Shown here piece by piece: positions 37,297 to 46,724 of a DNA stretch of 64,000 nucleotides. Under the pieces are notes generated by a model, which saw only the letters and a program-made list of their open reading frames with translations, ran no database searches and was not told the DNA's origin. Numbering within the stretch: position 1 is the first letter of the stretch; each line of letters opens with the position of its first letter. The position numbers were made by a program, and so were the translations under genes. This DNA comes from Maridesulfovibrio zosterae DSM 11974. Lineage in GTDB: Bacteria > Desulfobacterota > Desulfovibrionia > Desulfovibrionales > Desulfovibrionaceae. The stretch covers positions 186,001 through 250,000 of the forward strand of contig NZ_AUDC01000011.1 in the NCBI RefSeq assembly GCF_000425265.1, written 5' to 3'.

Positions 37297-38001
37297 ATGG
37301 TAGAAGATTTTTCTCGCCTCCAGCAATGTATCCACTATCGATTTTCTCAAGTCAAGCATTTAGCCACTGCCCTTACCCACAGTTCATGGGCAAATGAGCA
37401 GCAAGATCCCGTTGAAGATAACGAGAGATTAGAATTTCTGGGAGATGCAGTTCTGGAACTCTGTGTAACAGAAGAGCTTTTTAAAATGTTCGGAGAAGCT
37501 CATGAAGGACAGTTAACCAAGATCAGGTCAAAACTTGTTAAAGAGAAAAGCCTTGCAGATATTGCACTCGAGCTTAATCTTAATGACTTTATTTTGCTTG
37601 GCAAGGGAGAGGAAACACAGGGAGGCCGAACCAGGAACTCTTTGATGGCAGATGCCATGGAAGCAGTTATAGGAGCGGTTTTTCTTGACGGAGGCTATCA
37701 GGAAGCCCATAAATTTATTCTAAGAATCTTTAAGGATAAATGGCCCCAAACTTTCAAACTCGAAAGTTCTAAAGATTTCAAAAGCAAATTACAGGAATCA
37801 ACTCAATCCATATTTAAAGAACGTCCGACGTATGTACTCACCGGAACTAAAGGACCTGAGCACGAGAAGATCTTCATGGTAGAGCTAACTTTACCTGATA
37901 ATAAAACTTTTAATTCTGAAGGGTCCAGCCTGAAAAAAGCTGAGCAGATGGCTGCAGAGGAAGCTTTGGTCTATTTAGAGCTGTCTCATAAAACTGATTA
38001 G
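37297..38001 (+). CDS. rnc: Ribonuclease III
   Basis: A 234-residue double-strand-specific endoribonuclease used in rRNA and mRNA processing. The active-site signature NERLEFLGDAVLEL is near residue 42, and the second acidic cluster is in MADAMEAVIGAVFLDGG. A dsRNA-binding domain fills about 160-230 and ends in QMAAEEALVYLEL. It lies 27 bases from the divergent acyl-CoA synthetase gene and converges on flagellin. Confidence 0.95.
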   Translation: MVEDFSRLQQCIHYRFSQVKHLATALTHSSWANEQQDPVEDNERLEFLGDAVLELCVTEELFKMFGEAHEGQLTKIRSKLVKEKSLADIALELNLNDFILLGKGEETQGGRTRNSLMADAMEAVIGAVFLDGGYQEAHKFILRIFKDKWPQTFKLESSKDFKSKLQESTQSIFKERPTYVLTGTKGPEHEKIFMVELTLPDNKTFNSEGSSLKKAEQMAAEEALVYLELSHKTD

Positions 38002-38039
38002 TACTATTCATTATATTCTATACTATCTACCAAATAACC

Positions 38040-38079
38040 AAGGACCGGGAGACGGTGATCAGCCGTCTCCACAGTCCTT
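38040..38079. terminator. Hairpin between convergent rnc and flagellin
   Basis: GGAGACGG (38048-38055) pairs with CCGTCTCC (38063-38070), with an outer AAGGAC/GTCCTT pair. There is no clear T tract, so it is a weak or shared terminator. Confidence 0.55.
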
Positions 38080-38106
38080 AATCTTCACCCTGTATTTCAT
38101 AGGCTA

Positions 38107-38979
38107 CTAACCGCCGATGAGCTGCATGGCCATCTTTGGCAGTGAGTTAGCCTGCGACAGCATGGCGACTGCCGACTGAGTGAGAATCTGGTTACGAACG
38201 AATTCGGTCATTTCGGTTGCTACGTCAACATCAGAAATACGTGATTCTGCTGCCTGAACGTTTTCAGCCTGAATGGAAAGGTTGGTGATAGTGTTTTCCA
38301 ACCTGTTCTGCATTCCACCGAGATTCGCACGGATTTTATCTTTTGAAATAATTGCTTGCTGAAGCTTATCAAGAGCCAACTGAGCAAGTTCCTGAGTGGA
38401 GATTGAAGTCTGCACACCCAAAGCTGAAGCAGTAGAGTCACCTATTGCGATGTAATAGTAGTCTTCAGCAGAATCGTTGCCTGTTCCGAAGTGAACTTTC
38501 AGCGGGCCGCTTGAATGTAAGCCGCTACCCTCGTGACTGCTAGTCTCGCCGGAAAGGTTACCGTTAAGCAGGTGGATACCGTTAAAATCGGTAGCATTTG
38601 CGATACGGGTAATTTCAGATGCCATTGCCTGAAATTCCGAATCAATAATCATACGCTGACTTGAGTTGTAGGTACCGGTTGATGCCTGTGTTGCAAGCTC
38701 TTTCATACGGATGAGCTTTTCATCAATTACCTGCAATGCTCCGTCAGCAGTCTGAATCATAGAAATCGCGTCGTTTGCGTTTCTCATACCCTGGTTAAGG
38801 GATTTTACATCTGCACGCATAAGTTCGCGAATTGCAAGACCGGCTGCATCATCAGCTGCAGTTCCGACTCTAAGACCGGAAGAAAGACGACGGGTTGAAA
38901 CACCGAGATTGCCATACGATTGCTGAAGGTTTCGCGAAGCGCTGGCTGCCATAAGGTTGTGGTTAATGACTAAGGACAT
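38107..38979 (-). CDS. Flagellin
   Basis: A 290-residue flagellin. The conserved D0/D1 regions are at both ends: MSLVINHNLMAASASRNL at the start, LSSGLRVGTAADDAAGLAI near 30-50, and at the end FVRNQILTQSAVAMLSQANS followed by LPKMAMQLIGG. The variable centre is short (about 130-190), giving a compact filament subunit. The open frame extends further, but AAGGAGG sits just before the ATG chosen. A sigma-54 type promoter lies upstream. Flagellin is assembled after export through the flagellar type III apparatus. Confidence 0.96.
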   Translation of the reverse strand: MSLVINHNLMAASASRNLQQSYGNLGVSTRRLSSGLRVGTAADDAAGLAIRELMRADVKSLNQGMRNANDAISMIQTADGALQVIDEKLIRMKELATQASTGTYNSSQRMIIDSEFQAMASEITRIANATDFNGIHLLNGNLSGETSSHEGSGLHSSGPLKVHFGTGNDSAEDYYYIAIGDSTASALGVQTSISTQELAQLALDKLQQAIISKDKIRANLGGMQNRLENTITNLSIQAENVQAAESRISDVDVATEMTEFVRNQILTQSAVAMLSQANSLPKMAMQLIGG

Positions 38980-39029
38980 ATCTGAACCTCCTTGTAGTTC
39001 ACAAAATTCCGTTTTGTTAACCAACCTTA

Positions 39030-39046
39030 AGCAGTAGATGTGCCAA
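39030..39046 (-). promoter_or_regulatory. Sigma-54 promoter of flagellin
   Basis: On the minus strand the sequence reads TTGGCACATCTACTGCT, matching the sigma-54 consensus YTGGCACGRNNNTTGCW with both the GG and GC elements at the right spacing. It lies about 50 bases before the flagellin start codon. A sigma-54 activator gene is encoded about 20 kb away. Confidence 0.8.
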
Positions 39047-39363
39047 AGATATTATTCTATTTAATTACAGTATGTTATATATATTAACAAAGTCTAGACT
39101 TCTTAATATTAAGCCCGATAGTCAAATTTTTCCCGCTTATATCAGGTTGATAGTGTCAATTTTCAAGCTACTCGGAAAAATGATTCTATCATCCTGCAAA
39201 ACACTGTATTTAATACTCTTTTAAACAGAATACATTATTTTTAAATGAGAAGATATTAACTCATGGAATGATTTAGACTTAATATGAAGATAAAATATTC
39301 TATATGGAATTGAGTAAGTATAAAGATCACTTCATATATATTAACAAAGCACTCAAAAAAAAT
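39047..39363. other. Region upstream of flagellin promoter
   Basis: About 320 AT-rich bases between the flagellin promoter and the flgE terminator. They could hold activator-binding sites. A 68-codon open frame at 39304-39510 spans the terminator and is not a believable gene. Confidence 0.45.
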
Positions 39364-39407
39364 GATAACCCCGCATCCGAAACGGCATATTCGGGTGCGG
39401 GGTTATC
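39355..39407 (-). terminator. Strong terminator of the fliK-flgD-flgE transcript
   Basis: A 17-bp stem with one G-T pair (39364-39380 with 39391-39407). On the minus strand it leads directly into an eight-base T run. It lies about 100 bases after the flgE stop. Confidence 0.9.
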
Positions 39408-39506
39408 TGGTACCTGTGCAGTCGGGGGAGTCAATCCCGTCTGCGGAGGTTGTAGAAGGAGTTATCCTATATATTCAGCATCATCTAAGGAAGCATCATT
39501 CCATTA

Positions 39507-41150
39507 TTAGCGCTTAAGCTGGATCAGTTCGCCCATCATAGAGTCAGTGGTAGTGATAACCTTGGAGTTCGCCTGGAATCCACGCTGTGTGGTAATCATT
39601 CCTACGAATTCAACAGCAAGGTCAACGTTGGACTGTTCAAGAGAGTTGGAAGCGATCGATCCCTTGCCACCAGTACTTGGACGTCCGGTAAGAGCATCTC
39701 CAGACTCTCTGGTCTGACTGTAGAGATTACCCCCCTCCCGCCTGAGGCCCCATTCATTATTAAAGTCTGCAATGGTCAGAACATAGAGTTCCTTAATCTG
39801 ACCGTTGGAATAACGCCCAGTCATTACGCCGTCCCTGCTGACTGATACGTTCTGCAGAAAACCTGCGGTGTATCCGTCCTGAGACTGGAACAATGTAGTT
39901 GAACCGGAGCTGTAGCTTGTTGTAGCAAGAGCACTTTTCTCAGGTTCGCCAAAATTTGGAATCCTGGTTGTATCAGTGACATTAGTTCCAAGCTGAGAGG
40001 CATTTGAGATACTTGCTGATCCAGTGTTCCACCCCTTAGTCACCCCACTGCCTGACAGATTTTTATTACTTAGACCGAAGTTCATTTCTATTGTTGTCGG
40101 CTGAGCTGAATCAGTAAAACTTGCGTTAGATGTTGAAAGAAAGTTCGCTGTAAGTACAGGCAGACCATCTTGTGAGAAGTTAGCCAGACTCCAGTTTGAC
40201 AAACTCTTCAGACCGCCACTACCAACACCGCTCTTAAGAGTGAAAGCAGCAGCTCCGGTCAAATCACCAGCTGCGTTAAAAGTAAGAGTTCCAGTCATAA
40301 GCAGGCCGGCCCCGGAAGTGTTCGCGAAGGGAGTTGTGCCACCTGTGACACGCCCATCTTCAGCAGGTTCGCTGGTTACGATGAATTCCCAAACCTTCTT
40401 ACCGCCAGCATTACTAAGAGTAACCTGATCAAAATATGTGGTTAAGTTATGTGCAGAACCGTTCGCATCGTACACTTTAAGTGTAGACTGATATCCGTAC
40501 AAAGAATCACCAAGGGGTGGGGTTTTTGATCCATCCCATGCTTCAAAGAGTGAAAAGTAAGGATTAGTTGAACTGGTTGAACGGCTGGCTTCCTGTGAAT
40601 CAAGGTTAGTAATCATATTGACTTTTGAAGTTGCCTGAGGTGCAGACTGAAAGTTTTCTAACCGGATATCGGTAGGAACTCCGATTGTGCGCACGGAGTT
40701 AGACTGCTGTACAGTTGTACCAGTTGCGACTTCACTTGTGGTATCCTGAACCTGCCATCCCTGAATAACATAACCATGAGGATCGGTAAGATAACCGTCT
40801 TTGTCAAAACGAAAGTTACCTGCTCTGGTATAATAGGTTGTATCTTCACTCTTTGGAGATACTATGAAAAAGCCATTACCACCGATTGCAAGGTCTGTAG
40901 CTTCAGAAGTTGTCTCGAAAGACCCCTGTGCGAAATCGGCATAAATTGCCCCGACCTGAACACCGCGACCGACCTGTGCAGTACCGGTTGCAGTTGTCAC
41001 CTCTTGACTGATAGCATCTTCAAAGTGCATTTTAGCACTTTTGAAACCAACTGTGTTTACGTTTGCGATGTTGTTACCAATTACAGACATCTTGTCGCCG
41101 TGCGCCTGTAATCCTGTAATTCCTGAATACAATGATGCTGAGATACCCAT
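39507..41150 (-). CDS. flgE: Flagellar hook protein FlgE
   Basis: A 547-residue hook subunit. The rod-hook N-terminal motif is SLYSGITGLQAHGDKMSVIG followed by NNIANVNTVGFK, and the C-terminal segment ends with AVEFVGMITTQRGFQANSKV and TTDSMMGELIQLKR. The central part is long and variable, as expected of a sheath or hook domain. It follows flgD with a 75-base gap and is the last gene before a strong terminator. Confidence 0.95.
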   Translation of the reverse strand: MGISASLYSGITGLQAHGDKMSVIGNNIANVNTVGFKSAKMHFEDAISQEVTTATGTAQVGRGVQVGAIYADFAQGSFETTSEATDLAIGGNGFFIVSPKSEDTTYYTRAGNFRFDKDGYLTDPHGYVIQGWQVQDTTSEVATGTTVQQSNSVRTIGVPTDIRLENFQSAPQATSKVNMITNLDSQEASRSTSSTNPYFSLFEAWDGSKTPPLGDSLYGYQSTLKVYDANGSAHNLTTYFDQVTLSNAGGKKVWEFIVTSEPAEDGRVTGGTTPFANTSGAGLLMTGTLTFNAAGDLTGAAAFTLKSGVGSGGLKSLSNWSLANFSQDGLPVLTANFLSTSNASFTDSAQPTTIEMNFGLSNKNLSGSGVTKGWNTGSASISNASQLGTNVTDTTRIPNFGEPEKSALATTSYSSGSTTLFQSQDGYTAGFLQNVSVSRDGVMTGRYSNGQIKELYVLTIADFNNEWGLRREGGNLYSQTRESGDALTGRPSTGGKGSIASNSLEQSNVDLAVEFVGMITTQRGFQANSKVITTTDSMMGELIQLKR

Positions 41151-41225
41151 GAGAAACCTCCTTAAGGTCCTATTGACTCATGTATGTTTCAAAAACGCTT
41201 TCTATTGATTCTTGCCGTAGAATCT

Positions 41226-41999
41226 TTAGCCTGAAGTAGTTCCTGAATCTGATCCTGAATCTGATCCTGAATCTGATCCGCTTCCAGCTTCTTTACTTGC
41301 ATCTTTCTCTGAAACATCAGTAGGACTTACTACTTCTCTAACGTTGAGGAAGTTGATGTAACGACCGTCTTTCAGATGCAGAAATTGCTGACCACCTTCT
41401 GAAACGACTCCGCTGACTTCACCACTTACTTCCGTCTTAACCATAACCGGCTTGCCATTTATATCTTCCGCTGCCATAGCAATGGTATAAACACCGTCCG
41501 GTACATTCTTATCTGTATAGTCCTTTCCGTCCCACTCGAACTCGTGTGTTCCGGAACCTTTTTCACCTAGCTGGACTGTTCGAACAAGGTTTTGATCTTT
41601 ATCATAAATATTGATGAAGGCATTTGCGACAGGTTCACCAAGTCCGTAGAAGATCTTGCTTATCTTGTCGCCTTCACGACTTACAGAATAACCTTCAGCC
41701 TGAACTTCTTTACCTATAAAACCTACAGCTGAAATCATTTGATTCTGAGCGTCGTTATTTATCATGGTCTTCATAGAATCGTTCAACTGGTTGAGCTGTT
41801 CGAGACTTGAGAACTGTGCCATCTGAGCCATGTACTCTTTATCTTCCATGGGATTCGCAGGATCCTGATTCTGCATCTGAGTAAGAAGAAGTTTCATAAA
41901 GTCATCCTGTCCCAGCTGACTTTTATGCTCAGGCTGGTTACTGGCAGCCATATCCGCTTCTGCTCTTCCTAGAATATTACTAAATCCTACGTATGACAT
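41226..41999 (-). CDS. flgD: Flagellar hook-capping protein FlgD
   Basis: A 257-residue scaffold that caps the growing hook. The N-terminal part carries the family's LGQDDFMKLLLTQMQNQDPA followed by NPMEDKEYMAQMAQFSSLEQ. A FlgD Ig-like domain (about 90-190) follows, with DGVYTIAMAA. The C-terminus is a Ser/Gly/Asp-rich tail with a perfect 12-base tandem repeat, probably disordered. It begins 43 bases after fliK. Confidence 0.93.
   Translation of the reverse strand: MSYVGFSNILGRAEADMAASNQPEHKSQLGQDDFMKLLLTQMQNQDPANPMEDKEYMAQMAQFSSLEQLNQLNDSMKTMINNDAQNQMISAVGFIGKEVQAEGYSVSREGDKISKIFYGLGEPVANAFINIYDKDQNLVRTVQLGEKGSGTHEFEWDGKDYTDKNVPDGVYTIAMAAEDINGKPVMVKTEVSGEVSGVVSEGGQQFLHLKDGRYINFLNVREVVSPTDVSEKDASKEAGSGSDSGSDSGSDSGTTSG
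41242..41277 (-). repeat. Three tandem 12-base repeats in flgD tail
   Basis: CCTGAATCTGAT occurs three times in a row and encodes the repeated SGSD units at the end of FlgD. Such runs can change length by slippage without shifting the frame. Confidence 0.9.
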
Positions 42000-42042
42000 G
42001 ATTCCTACCTCTTAAGTTACACTAAGCTTGTATATAGTTTTA

Positions 42043-43782
42043 TTAAGTTACTATGTACAAGCCGCCCTGGGAAATTGTTGCCTTCTGCTCAACAGACTGC
42101 ATTTCCTGGGCCAAAGAGGCTCCTTCGTGTCTTAAAACCTGCCAGCGACGTCTCATTTCAGACATCATTCCCTGATATTGCGAGTTGTTATGATCCTCAG
42201 CATTATGCCATGAATTTTGTGTATTATGGTCTGCAATGCCGGTTTGAACTTCAAGTTTTTCCACCTTCAGTCCCTGATCTTCCAGAGCCTTCTTCACAAC
42301 ATCCAATTGCTCGGCAATTACTTTTGCAGTGTCAGGATTTTCAGCCTTAATTACGGCCTGAACTTCCTTGTTCTTAACCTGCAACATGACATTAACAGAG
42401 CCAAGATTATGCGGATTAAGCTGTAAAGTAAGCTGCTTGCGGCCTTGTCCAAGATTTTTGAAAGCTCCTTCCTGAACCTGATCAAGAACACTGGACCTGG
42501 CAGTATTTTCCCACATAGGGCTGGCCTTACCTGCCTGAGCAGATTTTGCTGCGGTCTGAAGTGTGCCCATGGCATTACCGAAAATATTACCTTTTAGATT
42601 TCCTTCGCCCTTTATGCTGGACTCATCTGAAAGTTTACCAAAGAAATCCTTCCAGCTATCCGCGCTTTTTGAATCGGAAAGAATCTTATCAAGCCAATGC
42701 TTCTGACCATTGCTGGAATCTGCTTCGCCCATATTCTGGCCACTATTAGGATTACCATCATTGCCCTTATTATTCTGCTCAGATCCATTCGGATTGCCAT
42801 TGCCAGACATATTCTGACCATTTTGCTTTACACTTTCACTTACGTCTTTAGCTGCTCCCATGGAGTTACTGATTACGTCTGCTGAAGCCATACGAATATT
42901 GCTTGGAGCCTGGTCGGATGCCTTTTCCATTGTACTTCGCAATGAATCGCCGATAGACTTTACTAACTTGAGATCCTTGGCATCCTGTTCTTGCTGCTGT
43001 TTTGCAAATGCATCTTTAAGACCAGCAAATCCCTTTTTAATATCACCGACGGTTGTACCATCAGTATTAAAAAGCTGTGCAAGCTTCTTTCCATTTTCAC
43101 CTGAAAGATTAAAGAGCTTACTGAGAGTTGCTGTTTCCCCCTCAGAAAACTCAAGTTTCTGAGAATCAGACATAGTCGCGAGCTTAGCCTGCATCTTTTC
43201 AATTACTTTACCGAGTTTACCCTGCCGGATTTCACCAAGCATAGACTTAGATTCATCTGGACTGAAACCAAGCTTAGCAAAAATTGAATTAAGCCCCTGT
43301 TCCTGAGCAGGAGTCAATTCTATTCCTTTAAGGATCTTCATCATACCGGAAAGTTCAGAAACGAGCTGTCCGTAAGTCATGCCGTTTTCGCTCATGACTT
43401 TTTCTTCAAGATCGGCAATATCCTTCTTGTCCAATCCATACTCTTCAAGCTCTTCCTTTATCTCATTCCAGTCTTCCCGACTGACCTGCATATCCTGCGG
43501 TTGCTCCTCAACAGACTGCATGGCAACCTCATGGGCAGCTTCATCTAGCTTATCAGCAGCAGATTCAGCTTCAGCTCTAGCATACTTGCTTTCTTCACGC
43601 GCAGAATTCAAATCATTAACTGTGTCCTGCAACGGCTGATAAACTGATTCTGCGTCATTCTGACCGGCATAGAGAAAACTATCGAACATTGCTGAACGAT
43701 ATGAGTCTTCAACCACGGGCGCTCTGTCTAATAAAGCAGATATGTCCTGATTTTTTTGTTCGAGATGTGGAAGTAATTTCAT
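42043..43782 (-). CDS. fliK: Flagellar hook-length control protein FliK
   Basis: A 579-residue protein. The C-terminal Flg_hook domain has LTLQLNPHNLGSVNVMLQVK followed by KALEDQGLKVEKLEV, at about 430-530. The N-terminal two-thirds are hydrophilic, with a glutamine-, asparagine- and glycine-rich segment around residues 315-350 (NGNPNGSEQNNKGNDGNPN) that is likely flexible. FliK measures the hook and switches export specificity. It opens the fliK-flgD-flgE group, with a sigma-54 type site just upstream. Confidence 0.9.
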   Translation of the reverse strand: MKLLPHLEQKNQDISALLDRAPVVEDSYRSAMFDSFLYAGQNDAESVYQPLQDTVNDLNSAREESKYARAEAESAADKLDEAAHEVAMQSVEEQPQDMQVSREDWNEIKEELEEYGLDKKDIADLEEKVMSENGMTYGQLVSELSGMMKILKGIELTPAQEQGLNSIFAKLGFSPDESKSMLGEIRQGKLGKVIEKMQAKLATMSDSQKLEFSEGETATLSKLFNLSGENGKKLAQLFNTDGTTVGDIKKGFAGLKDAFAKQQQEQDAKDLKLVKSIGDSLRSTMEKASDQAPSNIRMASADVISNSMGAAKDVSESVKQNGQNMSGNGNPNGSEQNNKGNDGNPNSGQNMGEADSSNGQKHWLDKILSDSKSADSWKDFFGKLSDESSIKGEGNLKGNIFGNAMGTLQTAAKSAQAGKASPMWENTARSSVLDQVQEGAFKNLGQGRKQLTLQLNPHNLGSVNVMLQVKNKEVQAVIKAENPDTAKVIAEQLDVVKKALEDQGLKVEKLEVQTGIADHNTQNSWHNAEDHNNSQYQGMMSEMRRRWQVLRHEGASLAQEMQSVEQKATISQGGLYIVT

Positions 43783-43808
43783 TTTCGTAACTCCTCGGTA
43801 AACATGTA

Positions 43809-43825
43809 TTCACGAGGCGTGCCAA
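43809..43825 (-). promoter_or_regulatory. Candidate sigma-54 promoter of the fliK operon
   Basis: On the minus strand the sequence reads TTGGCACGCCTCGTGAA. The -24 half is perfect (TTGGCACG). The -12 half has TG at the right spacing but GA instead of GC. It lies 30-45 bases before the fliK start. Confidence 0.5.
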
Positions 43826-43907
43826 AAATAAAATACAATTATTTAAAGATATTAAATAATAGGATAGAGGCATTTTATTCCCCATAAGGAAAAAAATGCA
43901 TAGCGGA

Positions 43908-45320
43908 TCAACGTTTATTGAGAAGAGAAGCAAGAGTTTCGTAAAGCGAAAGAACCCTTATCCATGAAGTACGACTATAATCATTATTTTGCAAAAAAAG
44001 ATGAATATAACCGGTAAATTGCCTGTAGAGCAGAGGGCAAGAACTCCAGAAAGAATCTGGCAAAGGAGCACTCTTGGCGAGTCCTTTACTAAACTCTTTA
44101 CCCAGCTGAGGAAGTAAAGAACGCATCTTATCTGCAAGTATTGGCTGATTTTCACTAAACTCACCCCAGGCCTTTCCAGCCCCTGAAAAGTCCCAAAGCC
44201 CGAAAGATGCACCAAAATACTGTTGCCAAAAACGCCCCAGCATATCACCAGAACTGATTCCCTGCCCACTGATATGCCTTAAATGATACAGCCCGTTCTC
44301 GTCATGAAAAGAATTATAAACTCGAAGTCCAGGCATATTTATTTTAGAAACAGCACTCTGATCATTCAAAATCATACGTCTGGCAATGACCGCTATGCGG
44401 GAAGGGGTGAAAGGTGTGTGGCAATAAAGCTGATCACGCTTGCATGACCAACATCCCAAAGCACAACTCATTGTCGCCCGAATTACATAATGATCATTCT
44501 GATACGGCCCTGTTTCCCATGGATTAACATTACCCATAGACAAATTTAAAACTTTCAAACCTGACCACGCGGCAAGATGCATTGGTCCGGTATCGGGAGT
44601 AATAAAAAGTTGCAGAGACTGTCCTACAGCAATCAATTCTCCAAGATTAAGCTTGCCACACATATCCAAAACAGGACCGCCGAATATACGTGCAACATTA
44701 TTCCCCATTCCCTTCTCCATGGGACCGCCGAAAAGAACAGGGCGCATTCCTCTACCTAACAGTTCAGAGCAAAGGCTGGCCCAGAAATCAATGGTCGGGC
44801 GTTTAGATTCTTCGCTTGCACCTAGAAACAATCCAATCCTATTATCTGTAGATTGCAGAGTCCTCGGCTGCGGCCAACGGGTCTTCCCTATACGGCTTAA
44901 AGGAATACAATCCAAAGCATTTAAATCAGCCCAGTGAAACCGGTTATGGCGATTATTCTCCACCACGCTTGCACGATAAAGCTGCCAATCTCCCAAAATA
45001 TGAGTAACGCCGTTATCACTGGAAGCTGCCCCCAGTTTAGCCCCGGCTTCAAGCTCTCCGGCAAGCGCTGCGGCCTGGCTGCGAATACTGAGATTAATTA
45101 TAAGTTCATACTTATGCTGTCTTAAAACGCCCAGACCTTCCCATGGAAAATATACTACTTTCGGGCTGACCGGCATAAGCGGCCTGAAAAACTTTTCTTC
45201 GGCCACAACCCATATAGGATGGCCCGGATAAGTTCTTTCCAGCCAGAGAAAAAGCGGAAATGAAAGAATTAAATCTCCCATACGCTGCATTTGAAGTACC
45301 AGAATCGGACGTTTTGACAT
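43908..45320 (-). CDS. Glycosyltransferase family 9 (heptosyltransferase-like) protein
   Basis: A 470-residue GT9 protein. The N-terminal LVLQMQRMGDLILSFPLFLW and the middle FITPDTGPMHLAAWSGLKVL are the donor-site segments of the ADP-heptose transferase family. A CALGCWSCKRDQLYCHTPF cysteine-rich stretch follows, and an extra C-terminal region of about 120 residues is unlike LPS heptosyltransferases. It lies directly upstream of fliK on the same strand, so a role in flagellin glycosylation is suggested by position, but it could instead act on LPS. The ATG beginning MSKRPILVLQ is preferred over a GTG three codons earlier. Confidence 0.82.
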   Translation of the reverse strand: MSKRPILVLQMQRMGDLILSFPLFLWLERTYPGHPIWVVAEEKFFRPLMPVSPKVVYFPWEGLGVLRQHKYELIINLSIRSQAAALAGELEAGAKLGAASSDNGVTHILGDWQLYRASVVENNRHNRFHWADLNALDCIPLSRIGKTRWPQPRTLQSTDNRIGLFLGASEESKRPTIDFWASLCSELLGRGMRPVLFGGPMEKGMGNNVARIFGGPVLDMCGKLNLGELIAVGQSLQLFITPDTGPMHLAAWSGLKVLNLSMGNVNPWETGPYQNDHYVIRATMSCALGCWSCKRDQLYCHTPFTPSRIAVIARRMILNDQSAVSKINMPGLRVYNSFHDENGLYHLRHISGQGISSGDMLGRFWQQYFGASFGLWDFSGAGKAWGEFSENQPILADKMRSLLPQLGKEFSKGLAKSAPLPDSFWSSCPLLYRQFTGYIHLFLQNNDYSRTSWIRVLSLYETLASLLNKR

Positions 45321-45426
45321 GAACTGCACTCTACAGGAATATTATATGAAATTCTATGCTCGCACTTGACCAGTTATTCTTTTATGTTCACTATCATATA
45401 CTTTAAAAAACCTAAGCAAAAATAAT

Positions 45427-46683
45427 ATGAAAAAACAATCTGCACAAATGACTTCTCCAAGGGCATGGATAGTATGGGCAATTGCTACAATGTACTTCTT
45501 TTACGACTACGTTCAGCAGGTTGCTCCCGGAGCAATGGAAAAAGAACTAACTATTCATTTTCACGCAAATGCAGCCAGTATCGGTTTTATTGCTTCAGTT
45601 TATTTCTACTCATATGCCTTAATGCAAATCCCAATTGGAATAATGGCAGACAGGTTCGGCCCGCACCGACCTCTTGCCATAGCAGCAATAATATCAAGTT
45701 GCGCAGGAGCCATTTTTACTTTCACTTCCACCCCTGTCGAAGCCATTACGATACGTATTCTCCTAGGTGCAGCCACAGGATTTTCTTTTGTCTCCTGCCT
45801 TAAACTGGTGGATAACTGGTTCCCTCCGCAAAAATTTGCCACCATGGTAGGGTTAACAAATATTGTAGGCATGAGCGGAGCTGTTATCGGCGAGGCCCCG
45901 TTGACTGAAGCTGTTTCTGTAATCGGCTGGAAATATACCATGTTAGGTATTGCGGGATTCGGTGCATTAATTGTTATATTAATTTTTACATTTATCAAAG
46001 ACAGACCAGCTGGGATTAATCAAAAAAAAGATACAACCAAAAATATTTCAGGAATAAAGGAAACATTATCTGTCCTCAAAAATATTCTGCATAATCCTCA
46101 CGCATGGTTTAATGCAGGCTATGCCGCAACAATTAATATGGTTTACACTGGATTTGGAGCTTTATGGGGCACGGTATACATTGCACAATTATATAAAATA
46201 TCGACAACAGATGCTGCATTTGTAGTTTCTATGCTATTTATCGGAGCTATTCCTGGAAGTTTCTTCTTCGGCTGGTTCTCTGACAAAATAGGTAAAAGAG
46301 GTTTTCCTATGATCATAGCCTCAACCGGTGGACTGGCCTGTATGTCAGCCGTTGTATATATCCCAGAAATTCCAATGCCTGTCATGTACCCATTAATGTT
46401 TATCCTCGGATTTTCCTGTGCCGGAAATGTAGTCGCCTATGCATACGGAAATGATATCAGCCCAGAAGGAGCTGACGGAATCTCACTTGGATTTGTAAAT
46501 ACTTTCCTGATCGGAGGAAGCGCATTGGCACAACCGGTGATAGGATGGCTGCTTGAAAAGAGTTCACATGAAGCAATTTCATTCACCATCCCTGAATTCA
46601 GATACAGTTTCACAGTACTGGTGGCAGCAAAAGCTATCGCACTCATTGCGGCTGTGATAGTTACGAAAAAAGAATCTAAATAA
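45427..46683 (+). CDS. MFS transporter
   Basis: A 418-residue, about twelve-segment major facilitator protein. Helix 1 holds the aromatic stretch TMYFFYDYVQQVAPGAM, DRFGPHRPLA and SDKIGKRGFP mark the two inter-helix loops, and the protein is otherwise hydrophobic. It belongs to the general DHA/ACS-like branch, but I cannot name the substrate. Its ribosome site is weak. It converges on the RND pump genes and has a strong shared terminator. Confidence 0.82.
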   Translation: MKKQSAQMTSPRAWIVWAIATMYFFYDYVQQVAPGAMEKELTIHFHANAASIGFIASVYFYSYALMQIPIGIMADRFGPHRPLAIAAIISSCAGAIFTFTSTPVEAITIRILLGAATGFSFVSCLKLVDNWFPPQKFATMVGLTNIVGMSGAVIGEAPLTEAVSVIGWKYTMLGIAGFGALIVILIFTFIKDRPAGINQKKDTTKNISGIKETLSVLKNILHNPHAWFNAGYAATINMVYTGFGALWGTVYIAQLYKISTTDAAFVVSMLFIGAIPGSFFFGWFSDKIGKRGFPMIIASTGGLACMSAVVYIPEIPMPVMYPLMFILGFSCAGNVVAYAYGNDISPEGADGISLGFVNTFLIGGSALAQPVIGWLLEKSSHEAISFTIPEFRYSFTVLVAAKAIALIAAVIVTKKESK

Positions 46684-46718
46684 AAGATACCACCTGTCGA
46701 TGGCAGGTGGTATCTTTT
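46682..46718. terminator. Bidirectional terminator between MFS and RND genes
   Basis: A 15-bp perfect stem (46682-46696 with 46704-46718). The arms begin with AAAA and end with TTTT, so it can end transcription from both sides. Confidence 0.85.
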
Positions 46719-46724
46719 ATTAAT

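Noticed and set aside
39304-39510. A 68-codon plus-strand open frame between flagellin and flgE
   Set aside because: It spans the strong minus-strand terminator stem of the flgE transcript, has no good ribosome site and no recognisable protein features.
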